A DNA stretch of 64,000 nucleotides from NCBI GenBank assembly GCA_003353945.1, contig PIVM01000012.1:1-64000 (forward strand), in the 5' to 3' direction. This DNA is from Gammaproteobacteria bacterium. GTDB lineage: Bacteria; Pseudomonadota; Gammaproteobacteria; Pseudomonadales; PIVM01. The position numbers and the translations under genes are program-made. The notes under the pieces are model-generated. The model was not told the DNA's origin. It was given only the letters and a program-made list of their open reading frames with translations, and searched no databases. Positions 1 through 9,648 of this stretch are shown piece after piece; position 1 is the stretch's first letter, and every line of letters begins with the position of its first letter.

Positions 1-1
1 T

Positions 2-136
2 GGTGATAACATGGAGATGGTTTTTACCATTTTACTGGTTGCGTTATTGATGTCTTGTATGCAGGATGCAATCAAATATATGTTTATATATCATCTAGAT
101 GCTTGGAAACAAAAACCCTGCAAGGCTTCATTATAA
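2..136 (+). CDS. Possible C-terminal end of a CDS entering from the left edge
   Basis: A reading frame is open from the window edge to a TAA at 134-136. It contains a hydrophobic stretch (MVFTILLVALLMSCM, from the ATG at 11) followed by a polar tail ending in KASL. It could be the last membrane segment of a protein that starts outside the window, or a short protein starting at 11. There is no clear ribosome binding site before the ATG and no family is recognised. The 170 bases between it and the next gene hold nothing I can identify. Low confidence. Confidence 0.3.
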   Translation, partial: GDNMEMVFTILLVALLMSCMQDAIKYMFIYHLDAWKQKPCKASL

Positions 137-306
137 GCTCTATTTATAGCGCTTTGAATTGCCAATTACGAGGGAAGAATCAATGAGACGCTGCACTAGG
201 TGTTATTGCTAAATGAATTGTTAGCGCTCGTAGAAAATATTGGCGACACAACCGTTGAAAAAGGGTTGGGGTAAAATCGCCAATTTTCGGCTTACAAAAG
301 TCAAAC

Positions 307-1326
307 CTAAGTCATCTGCTTGCCCAACGCCTCTTTCGAAATCGCATGTCCTACTGGATGCGGCTGATGTCCTTGTTTTTCCAGGTAGAGTTTCACCAAG
401 AGAATGAGAATGATCCCCCCTGGGCCGAATAATCCAAACATGATGACATCATCTCGCTGCTGCATGAGCACTTCTTGAGACATGTAATTGGTAAACCATG
501 TGCAATACAAAGCCAAGGGGATGTAAATATCCAGGTACTTCGAACGAACATGCCGCTTTGACGGCGTTGTCTGAAGAATAAAACACCAGAAGAACATCAT
601 TGTGAATCCACAGATCCACCATCCGAGGAAGTTAGTGATAGGTTCGCCGGCACCTTCGAGCCAGGTATAGATGCCGCCATTCACATGCCAGGTAAAGTAA
701 CCCGTTTCCACTGAAATGGGGTCAACAATAAAATCCAGAACGACACAAAACAAGCCGCCGATGAATGAAATTATTGTATTGTTTAAAAGTCTTCTTGATA
801 GCGGTACATCCTCGCCCAATAGCTCGCTGGGCATTAGGTAGAGAACCAGATAAAACGCTGGATAGGCCATTATTTCCCAACCAAAGGCAATCATAGCGGG
901 AACACCGTAAATGTGCTGATACAGCAAAGTATCACTGTAATGATACGGCCCGAAGACACCACCGCCTTCAAAATTAGTCCCTAAAAACTCGTAAAACCAA
1001 GCGATAAAAAAGCCCCCTAATATACATACCAGTGTTCGCGCCCACCCCTTGACCACACACGAGTGCCAAATGACAACAAAGATGCCCAACATGGTCATCC
1101 AAAAGCCTGCCAATACCTGCGGCTGAGTCATCGGGGCGGTTTTTGCCGATTCCCACCAGATTTGCATTTGCTCCGAACCATAGAGAATTTGAGCTCCCAG
1201 CATGTAAAGAGGAATACCCAGCGTTCCCAAAAGTGCAATGTAGAAAACCCATTTACCTTTATTGGGTTGCTCAAGCGAATATCCGTATGCCGGATTTAAT
1301 GAAGAAATGTCAGCCTGCATTTGCAT
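307..1326 (-). CDS. CruF-like carotenoid biosynthesis protein (DUF422)
   Basis: A polytopic membrane protein of 339 residues with about eight hydrophobic segments. The signature of the DUF422/CruF family is visible: EFLGT (about 113-117), GPYHYSD (126-132) and GVPAMIAFGWEIMAY (141-155). Family members hydrate the terminal double bond of acyclic C40/C50 carotenoids (CruF in gamma-carotene derivatives, bisanhydrobacterioruberin hydratase in archaea). The loop GPYHYSD, with its acidic and histidine residues, is typical. No crtB, crtI or cyclase lies nearby, so substrate and pathway are unknown. The gene is a single unit on the minus strand. The start used is the first ATG of a close pair (ATG CAA ATG); the second, two codons later, is equally possible. 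The family call is fairly safe; the exact reaction is inferred. Confidence 0.7.
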   Translation of the reverse strand: MQMQADISSLNPAYGYSLEQPNKGKWVFYIALLGTLGIPLYMLGAQILYGSEQMQIWWESAKTAPMTQPQVLAGFWMTMLGIFVVIWHSCVVKGWARTLVCILGGFFIAWFYEFLGTNFEGGGVFGPYHYSDTLLYQHIYGVPAMIAFGWEIMAYPAFYLVLYLMPSELLGEDVPLSRRLLNNTIISFIGGLFCVVLDFIVDPISVETGYFTWHVNGGIYTWLEGAGEPITNFLGWWICGFTMMFFWCFILQTTPSKRHVRSKYLDIYIPLALYCTWFTNYMSQEVLMQQRDDVIMFGLFGPGGIILILLVKLYLEKQGHQPHPVGHAISKEALGKQMT

Positions 1327-1402
1327 AATAATTAACCACTTTTTGTAGAGTCATTGCTTGTGCTGTCGCGAAAAGAGATCAGACAAGAAATTGTTATTAA
1401 AT

Positions 1403-1819
1403 TTACCAACGCTGGCGCGAAGTAAATTGCTCACGGTGTATCTGCGGTGCCGATATTATCTCCCACGTTCCATTCGCGTTTTCAACGACGATTTTCCTGT
1501 GCTGACTGAGTTTGACTCCGTTAGTGACGTGCGTGTTATCTGGCGTCTTTCGCGCAAGTTGCCCGCTCACGATCACCTGATTCTGGTTTTCTCCGTAAAC
1601 AGTAGAGATCACGAATTTATTAAAAACGAAACCTTCAGCACGCAGTGTGTTTAAAATTTCATCCCGCGGCGCTAAATCCGTGCCTTTTGCCGATGAGCAG
1701 CCCGTCATGAACACAGAGCTGACAACCACCGCGATAATCAGACATAAGAATTTGACCCTTTGAACGCTATCAATTTCTTTAACGATAGTGGATCTAAAAT
1801 TACAGGTGGCAATAATCAT
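1403..1819 (-). CDS. Small predicted lipoprotein, function unknown
   Basis: The ATG at 1819 was chosen because GAGGGAGAG, a strong ribosome binding site, lies just upstream; an in-frame ATG at 1870 has none. The product is about 138 residues. A hydrophobic stretch (FLCLIIAVVVSSVFMTGC) ends in a lipobox with the lipidated Cys near residue 41, which makes the pre-lipobox part unusually long. The mature part is about 100 residues, polar, with no Cys. It contains a probable beta-rich segment (NQVIVSGQLARKT, KIVVENANGTWEI) that suggests a small envelope-associated domain. No family recognised. It is a single gene facing away from the long spacer to its right. Confidence 0.6.
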   Translation of the reverse strand: MIIATCNFRSTIVKEIDSVQRVKFLCLIIAVVVSSVFMTGCSSAKGTDLAPRDEILNTLRAEGFVFNKFVISTVYGENQNQVIVSGQLARKTPDNTHVTNGVKLSQHRKIVVENANGTWEIISAPQIHREQFTSRQRW

Positions 1820-2487
1820 TCTCTCCCTCATTGTGGAATTGTTGTAAGTTATAGGACCTATAAAAGGCATTTTTTATAAATCTAAAGATATTTAAAAGCT
1901 GATTTAAGCAATAAATACACTTTGGCAAGCGTACATTGCAAGAGATTATAACAATTAGTTGCAGCAATGGCCGTAGCGATAGCGCCGACATACTACGCCA
2001 GCCGAACAGCAAGGCAATTTACTCTCTTTATTGTTTAATGTTACTAAAGTGTGCTTATTGAAATATTGACTTATCGCATTAGAGAGATAAAGAAAGCAGA
2101 GGGTGATCAAAAATCGAACACCTAAGGCTGATAAAAGGCATATTTTATTGAATCTAGAAATATTTAAAAACGCATTAAAACGATAAATCACACTAAGGCT
2201 AGCAAAACAAGGCAGAGATATGGCTAAAATTAATCAAACAAACACCAAAAGGTATTGCAGTACAGCCATCACCCAAGCGGTCAGCACAAGGATTTCGCGT
2301 TGAAAGTGAGGGCTGGCCCCCTGTAAAGGATTTTAAGAGGGAAGCAGGTTGGGTATACCTGTGACCGAGTCAAATTCTTTATAGCGTGCCAGAACCAGTT
2401 TCAAGCGAAATAGGCAAAAATGCACTTAACTATAAGCATAAAACACTTTTCGAACCGCCGCCTTGTGAGGAATGAGGGCTAACCAAT
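1820..2487. other. 668-bp intergenic region, mostly AT-rich
   Basis: The left part holds the two diverged repeats described separately. The right part (about 2204-2487) is the upstream region of the alkyltransferase gene. A 27-codon frame starts at ATG 2220 on the plus strand but has no ribosome binding site and is not called. A small hairpin (caggt...acctg around 2347-2363) is visible. No riboswitch, tRNA or terminator is recognised. Confidence 0.4.
1861..2203. repeat. Two diverged direct copies of a ~70-bp AT-rich sequence
   Basis: Bases 1861-1930 and 2132-2203 align over their whole length with roughly three-quarters identity and one or two small gaps. Both begin taaaaggcat, share aatct(a)..atatttaaaa in the middle and end in a short run closing with (c/t)(a/t)agc. 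They lie in the same orientation about 270 bases apart, in a spacer without a convincing gene. Short minus-strand frames in both copies give similar peptides, but neither has a good start signal. This could be a duplicated regulatory or untranslated segment or the decayed remains of a short repeated element. Confidence 0.55.
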
Positions 2488-3354
2488 ATGTCACGAAATC
2501 ATAAGCATAATCCCGAAGCACCCTCTGGCGTTTTGCAGCAATGCAGCCAGTATCATCTGGTAGAACAAGCACTACTATGCATTATAAAAGCTCAGCCAAC
2601 ACCACTCTCGCTCCAAGTGCTTGCCAGTCAGCTTGATATATCACCCTTACATCTGCAGCACACCTTTCAATGCTGGGCTGGACTGAATCCAAAGCAGTTT
2701 CTGCAGCCACTTACCAAAAAAAAAGTTAAAAACCATTTACACGAATCACAATCATTTCTAAAGTCAGCCCAGAAGTCCAAGCTTTCCAACGTCAGTCCTT
2801 TGCATAACATAACATCTGTTACAGAGACCCATCCTCAAAAAGAACATAAATCTCGTGTGAATCCTACTGAAATACTCTATGGCTGGCACGCATCCCCCTT
2901 TGGAGATTGCTTTATTGCTGTGACTCAACAAGGTATCTGCCAGCTGGCTTTTTCTGATGTAAACGATACACGTCCCTTGCAACGACTATCAAAGCTATGG
3001 CCTTACGCCAGTTTGATTAACAATGTGGAAATAACGCAGTCCTGGCGAAACAAAATCTTCTTTCCCTCATGCAAGCAGGCATCGCTCCCCCTGCATATCA
3101 AAGGCAGCCGTTTTCAGATTAAGGTCTGGGAAACACTGTTAAGCGTCCCCCACAGCACATTAGCAAGTTACCAGCAATTGGCAAAGGCAATTGGTAGCCC
3201 TACAGCATCACGAGCCGTCGGTAGCTCTGTCGGCCAAAACCCTGTTGCCTGGCTGATTCCCTGTCACCGTATTGTTCGCAGCGATGGAGTACTCGGTGGT
3301 TATCATTGGGGAATAGCACGAAAGCAGGCTATGTTATTGCGAGAACTGTCCTAA
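2488..3354 (+). CDS. Ada-type methylated-DNA--cysteine S-methyltransferase with AraC-like N-terminus
   Basis: This 288-residue protein repairs O6-alkylguanine by transferring the alkyl group to its own cysteine. The C-terminal MGMT domain (about 130-288) carries the active-site motif PCHR (258-261, acceptor Cys259) inside NPVAWLIPCHRIV, and the upstream helix with ASRAVG (241-245). Residues 20-85 resemble a single AraC-type helix-turn-helix module (SLQVLASQLDISPLHLQHTF). The N-terminal zinc/phosphotriester-accepting domain of E. coli Ada, with its four Cys, is absent. The protein is therefore an HTH-MGMT form, possibly able to bind DNA but unable to sense methylphosphotriesters. It is not obviously in an operon. 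The start is the ATG after an AT-poor GAGG-containing stretch (tgaggaatgagg). Confidence 0.85.
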   Translation: MSRNHKHNPEAPSGVLQQCSQYHLVEQALLCIIKAQPTPLSLQVLASQLDISPLHLQHTFQCWAGLNPKQFLQPLTKKKVKNHLHESQSFLKSAQKSKLSNVSPLHNITSVTETHPQKEHKSRVNPTEILYGWHASPFGDCFIAVTQQGICQLAFSDVNDTRPLQRLSKLWPYASLINNVEITQSWRNKIFFPSCKQASLPLHIKGSRFQIKVWETLLSVPHSTLASYQQLAKAIGSPTASRAVGSSVGQNPVAWLIPCHRIVRSDGVLGGYHWGIARKQAMLLRELS

Positions 3355-3549
3355 TCCGCAACAGTTACAACTTATTCAATAGCCACTCGCGCTTAATATC
3401 AAGCAAATTACTGCAATTGGTTGTAAGTGCTATCAGCAGGTTATTTAAACCGATTAGTCAAGATCGACAAACTATTGGCAAAACCTTCATCTATAGACAA
3501 TTCTTATCCAATGCACACTTGCTACACTTGCTAATAAAGGGAATTCATA

Positions 3550-3759
3550 GTGATAAAATCGCTAAGTGATCAGGAACAACTGGACAAGCTCGTAGCTCGT
3601 ATCGCAAGCAACTATGCGAAAAATGCATTCTCACTGGAAAGGGATTCATTTGATACGCTTAATACTCTTACTGACCTGTGCTTGATGGCGCCCAGTAGCC
3701 GCCCTGAAGAAATGTATAATATTCTGCTACGTGGTCTAAAAAATACTCTCAACAAATAG
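3550..3759 (+). CDS. Small conserved-looking helical protein, function unknown
   Basis: A 69-residue protein starting with GTG at 3550, preceded at suitable distance by AAAGGGA. It is predicted largely helical and slightly acidic to neutral, with no Cys and no signal peptide (for example DQEQLDKLVARIASNYAKNAF at the N-terminus, split by polar residues). No family is recognised. It stands alone between the alkyltransferase and the SEC-C gene on the same strand, with about 195 bases on each side, so it may be its own transcript. Confidence 0.55.
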   Translation: MIKSLSDQEQLDKLVARIASNYAKNAFSLERDSFDTLNTLTDLCLMAPSSRPEEMYNILLRGLKNTLNK

Positions 3760-3964
3760 CAATCGATCGCAATTTGTACACCCCCTGCACACCTTTGCTC
3801 CTCAGTACATGCTCTTCCATTGTGGTTACGCTATCATAGACAACGAATGCGACCTGACAGGCTAGACATCATGTTTAGACCGAACCATTTTCACGAAGAT
3901 TGATCGATAAAAGCTGGTGCGTAGATAAATCATTAGCAAGCGCCTGATAACCAAGGAATACCTT

Positions 3965-5809
3965 ATGCCCACTGAAAACCCCGCTCCCGAGTTTCTTGAA
4001 CAACTGCTCGAAGTAGCCTCAGAGCATGCTGAATGCGGCGACTTCGTTGATTTCAGCGAGCTGTCCGAGATATTACCTCCACCACCGTTAATGATCACGC
4101 TGCTAATTTGCTGGGCTTCAGAACAGAATGATCTGGACGCTCATCCCTGGTTCGAGGGCTATTATCACTTGCTCAGCCAATCCATCCAGCAATTGCAATT
4201 GAGCCTGCGCAATGAACCTGATGTAGAAGAATTCACTGCAGTACTGTTTGAAATGGTCACACAATATCTGGAAGATCATGAACACCCGGTACTGACTGAA
4301 ACATTGCTGGATTGTTTGGCGCGCGAGGACTTCCCTCTCCCAGATGATTTGATTGACAAGGCCGGCCAGTGGTTGAGTGAACACCATGGCGGTTTGGATT
4401 ACGAACTCGACAAATCCGGCCAATCCAGTGCGGGCAATGTCGTTTCATTTCCACAAACGCCTAAGCTGGCAGATTTAACAAGAATGTTATCAGAGGCCGA
4501 TATTGATTCCCCCTTTGATTTTTTCGAAGCATTGAAACCGCATCTTTATTATTTGCCTGCTGACGGTCTTTCTATACTGCTTGAGCAATTACTGCTTTCA
4601 GACCAAACAATCATCCGTGACGCAGCTGTACTAGCGTTACTGCACCATCGTGAAACAGTATCCAATTCTGTGCTTTCTTTGCTCACACAACCATCATTAA
4701 TAAAAGGACTTAGCAATAAAAACCTGAATCGCTTGGTTATGCTACGCAATTGGTTGCCCTCCTCACAAATCAAATCACTCGACGCAGTTATTCAGCAACT
4801 TCGCCGAATTCATTCGAGCAACCTGGAACAGGCCAGCGAAACCGCACCCAAACTATGTAATATTACTATGAGCGCTCCCGATGGTGCGGGCGCTCTTTCA
4901 ATCATCCTTCAGTTTAAACAGGGACGTCAATATCTCACTGCCGGAGCCGTGTTTAAGGCATCCCTTGGTATTGTCGATAGCTGGCAGACACCGCTGATCA
5001 GTAAACGTGAAAACACGGAATTATTTGCCGGTATTAAAGCTCAAATGCCTCCCTTGACCGAAATCGATGATTCTTTACTGAACTTATTGATACCACATTT
5101 TCTCAGCCTGCATAAAGGCAGTGGACAACCCGTTGACGCCTCATTATTGCAATGGCTAGAGATGCTAGACCCACGTCTTTCACAGCCCGTACCATTTGAT
5201 TTTCTTGACTGGCTGCTGTCAAAGCAATCCGAATTGGTAGGCATTGATGAAAAGAAACACCACCAGAGGTTAACACGCTGGCACAAAAAAAATGCCGATC
5301 GGCTCGGTTGGTTTGAAAACGACAACAGCACTATAGAGCGCTACCTGGATTTCCAGGAAGACCCGAATATGGATATCGAAGATCAGGATTCCCATCTCTA
5401 CGATTACCTGCTTAAACCCCATCGCAACAAATGGCGTGATCGTTTTATTCTTATGGCTATGTGGGCAAAAAATACGATAAGTGGTCGCACTCCGCAGTGG
5501 CCAGACTTTGCACTACTGGCTTTGCACTTGCACCAGGGAATTCCCATCGAACAACTCCCCATTATGAAAACCGTCGCCACAGATACTTTCGATGTTATTG
5601 AAGACATCCTCGATAACCAGGACGAATTTGAGGAATGGAGCGATGATGAATTTGAAGAGGGGGAAGACGATTGGGAGGAAGATTGGAAAGCAAGCAGTTC
5701 GACTAATGCGTTATTTACAGAACCTGTACATCGCGCCCCAAAGGTGGGTCGTAACGATCCCTGCCCCTGTGGCAGTGGTAAAAAATTTAAAAAATGCTGT
5801 GGGCCTTAA
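3965..5809 (+). CDS. SEC-C motif protein with long helical body and acidic tail
   Basis: A 614-residue cytoplasmic protein. The last 20 residues form a complete SEC-C zinc-binding motif ([18 protein letters not shown]), as found at the C-terminus of SecA and many unrelated proteins. Immediately before it lies a very acidic stretch (about 555-585, rich in D, E and W). The first 550 residues are leucine-rich and look like a repeated helical solenoid, perhaps HEAT-like, but I recognise no named family. Start: ATG 3965 with AAGGAATACCTT upstream. SEC-C motifs bind zinc and often mediate contact with SecB or ribosomes; a role in protein targeting or quality control is only a suggestion. Confidence 0.75.
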   Translation: MPTENPAPEFLEQLLEVASEHAECGDFVDFSELSEILPPPPLMITLLICWASEQNDLDAHPWFEGYYHLLSQSIQQLQLSLRNEPDVEEFTAVLFEMVTQYLEDHEHPVLTETLLDCLAREDFPLPDDLIDKAGQWLSEHHGGLDYELDKSGQSSAGNVVSFPQTPKLADLTRMLSEADIDSPFDFFEALKPHLYYLPADGLSILLEQLLLSDQTIIRDAAVLALLHHRETVSNSVLSLLTQPSLIKGLSNKNLNRLVMLRNWLPSSQIKSLDAVIQQLRRIHSSNLEQASETAPKLCNITMSAPDGAGALSIILQFKQGRQYLTAGAVFKASLGIVDSWQTPLISKRENTELFAGIKAQMPPLTEIDDSLLNLLIPHFLSLHKGSGQPVDASLLQWLEMLDPRLSQPVPFDFLDWLLSKQSELVGIDEKKHHQRLTRWHKKNADRLGWFENDNSTIERYLDFQEDPNMDIEDQDSHLYDYLLKPHRNKWRDRFILMAMWAKNTISGRTPQWPDFALLALHLHQGIPIEQLPIMKTVATDTFDVIEDILDNQDEFEEWSDDEFEEGEDDWEEDWKASSSTNALFTEPVHRAPKVGRNDPCPCGSGKKFKKCCGP

Positions 5810-5951
5810 TGTGATTTTGAAAAAGCACAGCCGCTTATTGTTTTAGCTGAAGACCGGTAACCGCATAAGGGCCTCGAAATATTTGTTATCCTGCGGCCCT
5901 GCGCCTTTTCTTAACAGATGCTCGACGCCACTGAGCTATTAGCAATAGGTA

Positions 5952-7718
5952 TCACCGAAATGGCCAAATTATTGGCACTAATGCAACCGTAATAAGTCCT
6001 ACCAAAATTGTTAACGGCACGCCGATTTTTAAAAAATCGCCAAATCGATAATTACCCGGACCGTAAACCATCAAATTAGTTTGATAGCCTATTGGCGTAG
6101 AAAAACTGGCAGAAGCTGCGACCATTAGAGTCACAGCCATCGGAGCCACATTGACGTCCAATTGATGCGCACTCGCCAACGCAACTGGAAACAGCAATAC
6201 GGCTGCCGCCAGATTGGAAATGAGCGCTGAAAATCCCGCTGTCAATACAAACAACGCAGCCAGCATCGCCCATGGAGAGGTCCCTGCCAGGCTAATCATC
6301 ATATCAGCAATCCAGCCCGCCGCTCCGCTTTTGTCCATTGCCGCACCCAACGCTATCGATGCAGCAATCACCAATAACACTTCCCACTTGATGCTGTCCT
6401 TGGCCTCTTTCATACTGACACAACCTGTCAGTATCATTGCGCCAGCAACCAAAACGGCGGCTTCAAACATGCGCAACATACCCGTGCTAACCAGCACGAC
6501 CATCGCTAACAGTAACACTAAGGCAACAAAGCGCCTTTCATGACGTACGGGTTGGGAGTTTTCAACTTCGCTAACCAATAAAAAATCCCTGACATAACGC
6601 CGCTGTTTAACAAAGCGATTATGCGTCTCCAACAACAAGGTGTCGCCCGTTTTTAATTCGACATCCCCTATACGCTGCTTGAGCAATTCGCCCTCACGCG
6701 CGATAGCGATAATGGCTGCACCGTAACGAGTCCGAAACTCTGCATCCCTGACTATTTTACCCAATGCGGGAAACCGTGGACCGATAACCACTTCCACCAG
6801 ACACCTGTCCGCCCGGTGCGCATCCAGCTTATAATCCTGCTCTTCGACAGAGCGCAGGCCATGAATTTTCTTTAAATCAACAACCGATTCAACGTTACCA
6901 GCAAACATCAGCCTGTCTTCAGCACAAAGCACTTCGGTGGGAGATACTGCCGGTATCAGGCGCCCATTCCGCTGTATCTCAACCAGAAACAATCCGGGCA
7001 AATGTCGCAGACCAGCATCTTCAATCGATTGACCCGCTATATCGCTATAGGGCTCAACTCGCATTTCGATCAGATACTGGCGAGTATCTTCAAATCGATC
7101 ACTGACCTGAAAGCGATTAGGCAACAACCAACGACTGAAAATCGTCACAAAGATGATAGTAACAATCACCAAGGGCACACCGATCCAGGCCAAATCAAAT
7201 AACTGCAGCGCCTCTTCTGGCATCACGTCCTCAAGCATACCATTAACCACCAGATTGGTACTGGTGCCGACTAAGGTGCAGGAACCGCCAATAATGGCCG
7301 CATAACTTAGGGGAATCATTAACTGCGATACTGACAATTGATATCGCTTTGCCCAATCACTGATTGCCGGAATCAACATTGCAACAACAGGTGTGTTATT
7401 CAGTACAGAACTCATAACGGCCACAGGCGCCATCACCCGGAACTGCGCAGAACCCAGCGTTTTCGGTTTACCCAGCAGGGATTGTGACAACCAGGAAACG
7501 GCACCACTGTGAGTCAGGCCCGCCGCCACCACATAAAGTACGGCTACCGTCGCCATTCCCTCATTGGAAAATCCACTGAGCACCTGGGATACGCCAATAA
7601 CATTGGTGAATAAGAGAAAAAACACCGTCACCATTAACACAATTTCCGGTTGCCAGCGACTGCTCACCAAGCCCGCGAAACAAACCAGCATAGAAAAGAG
7701 TGTTAACCAAGCATCCAT
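5952..7718 (-). CDS. SLC13/DASS-family permease with two RCK_C (TrkA-C) domains
   Basis: A 588-residue inner-membrane transporter. The N-terminal half-transporter (about 1-190) contains the family motif SSVLNNTPVV and the GGSCTLVGTSTNLVVNG loop. The matching C-terminal half (about 395-588) contains ISNLAAAVLLFPVA and SFSTPIGYQTNLMVYGPG. Between them sit two soluble RCK_C/TrkA-C-like domains (about 205-290 and 300-380), the usual layout of the bacterial SLC13 branch that moves sulfate, citrate or other anions with sodium. The substrate cannot be told from the sequence. It is followed, after a 66-bp gap on the same strand, by nothing co-functional; the DHH gene precedes it in transcription order. 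Confidence 0.85.
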   Translation of the reverse strand: MDAWLTLFSMLVCFAGLVSSRWQPEIVLMVTVFFLLFTNVIGVSQVLSGFSNEGMATVAVLYVVAAGLTHSGAVSWLSQSLLGKPKTLGSAQFRVMAPVAVMSSVLNNTPVVAMLIPAISDWAKRYQLSVSQLMIPLSYAAIIGGSCTLVGTSTNLVVNGMLEDVMPEEALQLFDLAWIGVPLVIVTIIFVTIFSRWLLPNRFQVSDRFEDTRQYLIEMRVEPYSDIAGQSIEDAGLRHLPGLFLVEIQRNGRLIPAVSPTEVLCAEDRLMFAGNVESVVDLKKIHGLRSVEEQDYKLDAHRADRCLVEVVIGPRFPALGKIVRDAEFRTRYGAAIIAIAREGELLKQRIGDVELKTGDTLLLETHNRFVKQRRYVRDFLLVSEVENSQPVRHERRFVALVLLLAMVVLVSTGMLRMFEAAVLVAGAMILTGCVSMKEAKDSIKWEVLLVIAASIALGAAMDKSGAAGWIADMMISLAGTSPWAMLAALFVLTAGFSALISNLAAAVLLFPVALASAHQLDVNVAPMAVTLMVAASASFSTPIGYQTNLMVYGPGNYRFGDFLKIGVPLTILVGLITVALVPIIWPFR

Positions 7719-7784
7719 GTTTATCGAGCTACGTTCATTAAGTGAAGTTCATAGGGTTTTATACATTGAATCACGGCCTGTACC

Positions 7785-8750
7785 TTAAAGACCCGCATAA
7801 AATTCGGAAAACTGCTGAATAAATTTATCCAACTGATCAACCGGTAAATCATTAATGCCCGCCGCCGCCTTACGTCCGCCGCCGCTGGGAAAACGTCGAC
7901 AAAGCTCATCAGCGCCCGTCTTGTTATCCAGTGGCGCACGCACACTAACCACATAGCCACCACCCACTCGCTCTGTCACAACAGCGTGAGCTCTAGCGGT
8001 CTCAGCGTTTGCCAACTCATTGCTAAATACGCCACTGACTCGCCTGGCCCAACTGGCATCGGGTAATAGATAAACAGCGCTGTGGTCATTTTCTTGCTGA
8101 GGACTCACCGCTTGAGCCAAAGATATATCCTGGCGAAAACCCGTTTCAAGTCGATCAAATGTATCTCGTGCATCGATAATAAAATCAAAAGGGTTGGCAT
8201 AGGGACTGATCAAACGGAAAAGTTCAGCCGGTGGGTAAAGTAAATCATCTATTGCTGCCCCATATCCATTGTAATTAATATATGTGCCAAGATTTTCCAA
8301 CTCCTGTGATTGCTTATCACTCAATCCCGCTTGGTTTGCCATCTCTTTCGCACTGTTTTTAAGGTTGTCACCAAAGGCACCCACCACCGCCCACGGTATG
8401 TACTTTCCCGATAGATGCTGGTTCACAAGAATACTTGTGCACACATCGGCGGAAGTATCAATCAACGACTTCAGATGTTCTGAGGATGGAATATGACCGG
8501 CAAAATGATGATCAACATAAAAAACCTCTGCACTTGAAGCCAAAATTTTCTCCAGCCCAGCGCGATTCTTGTCCAAAGAAATATCAAGCACCGTGACTTG
8601 ATCACCTCTCTGGCAATCCAATTGATCCAGAAGCTGTATATCGCGTTTAACGCCTGTTACCAGTCGAGCATCGCGTGGCTGATCATTACGTAATTGAATT
8701 AAAGAACAGATGCCATCAGCATCGCCGTTAAATACATCGAAGCAGGTCAT
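7785..8750 (-). CDS. DHH-family phosphoesterase
   Basis: A 321-residue cytoplasmic protein. The N-terminus has the metal-binding FNGDADGICS motif (7-16) and the family-defining DHH at residues 80-82 in VFYVDHHFAGH. The C-terminal DHHA1 substrate-binding domain ends in a glycine-rich GGGRKAAAG loop (about 291-299). Related proteins hydrolyse phosphodiester bonds in oligonucleotides (NrnA), pyrophosphate or cyclic dinucleotides. This subgroup is short and not obviously NrnA or RecJ, so the substrate is left open. It lies upstream of the SLC13 permease on the same strand with a 66-bp gap; co-transcription is possible but no functional link is evident. Confidence 0.8.
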   Translation of the reverse strand: MTCFDVFNGDADGICSLIQLRNDQPRDARLVTGVKRDIQLLDQLDCQRGDQVTVLDISLDKNRAGLEKILASSAEVFYVDHHFAGHIPSSEHLKSLIDTSADVCTSILVNQHLSGKYIPWAVVGAFGDNLKNSAKEMANQAGLSDKQSQELENLGTYINYNGYGAAIDDLLYPPAELFRLISPYANPFDFIIDARDTFDRLETGFRQDISLAQAVSPQQENDHSAVYLLPDASWARRVSGVFSNELANAETARAHAVVTERVGGGYVVSVRAPLDNKTGADELCRRFPSGGGRKAAAGINDLPVDQLDKFIQQFSEFYAGL

Positions 8751-8907
8751 ATTTCCCCCAGCCTGTTAGCAATTATTTCAAACCGCACAGATTACCATAA
8801 ACTGCTGAGACAGGTACCATCGACTTTGGCGGTACAATCCAAAATCAACCCACCAAAATTAACCTACTACGAACGAAAGGCGCTCGGAAAAAGAATCCAA
8901 AATGTGA

Positions 8908-9648
8908 TTATAGTCCCATGCGCTTGAAGACAAACTCTGGAATATGCCGGATGATCAACATAATATAACGCCAGAACCAGGGCAGATATGCGACATTTCT
9001 CTTCTTATCTATCGCGTTGACTATACCCGCTGCCACATCTTCTGGCTTGGCCCATAAGGGGCCTTTAGAAAACGATGCCGTCATAGGTGTATCAACAAAA
9101 CCCGGCTTGATGGTAAGCACATGTACATTGTGCTTGGCAAGGCGATTGCGCAATCCTTCAAGAAATGTGGTCATCATTGATTTTGCAGCACCGTACACAT
9201 AATTTGATTGACGACCGCGATCACCCGCCACGGAAGAAATCGCCGCCAAGGTCCCAGCACCGCGCTGCTCAAGCTGATTAGCCAGTTTCGTCAACAAAGC
9301 TATGGTACTAATGGCATTGATCTGAATCTCTAACAGCGTTTTGTCGACTGACTGCTCGCAGGCTGACTGATCAGGCAGGGTACCATGAGCAATCAGGGCG
9401 ACATCAATCACACCTCCCAATGCTTTGTTGATCTGTTCAAGACAGCCATCAAATCGATCGGTCTGCGTCAGATCTAGTACAGCATATTCAACCTTCTCAG
9501 CGCCACGCACTTTAAGATCAGCCGCAATATCCTCAAGGCGCTGTTCATTACGATCCACCAAGAACAGTTGAGCGCCGCGTGTGGCATAAATTCTGGCCAC
9601 CTGTTCAGCAATTGCTGAACATCCACCAAAAATAACTATCGTTTGCAT
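8908..9648 (-). CDS. DprE2-like short-chain dehydrogenase/reductase
   Basis: An SDR of 246 residues starting at ATG 9648. This start overlaps the stop of the upstream oxidase by one base (TAATG), and AGGAGA lies in the end of that gene, pointing to translational coupling. It has the dinucleotide-binding GGCSAIAEQVAR (8-20) and the catalytic Ser (138/139) with Y152-x3-K156. In mycobacteria DprE2 reduces the 2-keto intermediate made by DprE1 to complete epimerisation of polyprenyl-phospho-ribose to polyprenyl-phospho-arabinose. The coupling to a DprE1-like gene and to a UbiA gene is what makes this call specific; by itself it would be a generic SDR. A hydrophobic C-terminus (LIIRHIPEFVFKRMGL) suggests membrane association. 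Confidence 0.8.
   Translation of the reverse strand: MQTIVIFGGCSAIAEQVARIYATRGAQLFLVDRNEQRLEDIAADLKVRGAEKVEYAVLDLTQTDRFDGCLEQINKALGGVIDVALIAHGTLPDQSACEQSVDKTLLEIQINAISTIALLTKLANQLEQRGAGTLAAISSVAGDRGRQSNYVYGAAKSMMTTFLEGLRNRLAKHNVHVLTIKPGFVDTPMTASFSKGPLWAKPEDVAAGIVNAIDKKRNVAYLPWFWRYIMLIIRHIPEFVFKRMGL

Noticed and set aside
1955..2191. 78-codon minus-strand frame across the diverged repeats
   Set aside because: Composition (many F, N, I, C) is that of AT-rich non-coding DNA; similar peptides in the other copy come from the DNA repeat.
2204..2487. Possible riboswitch before the alkyltransferase gene (ggctggccccctgtaa looked cobalamin-like)
   Set aside because: The remaining conserved cobalamin elements are not there and the downstream gene is a repair protein, not B12-related.
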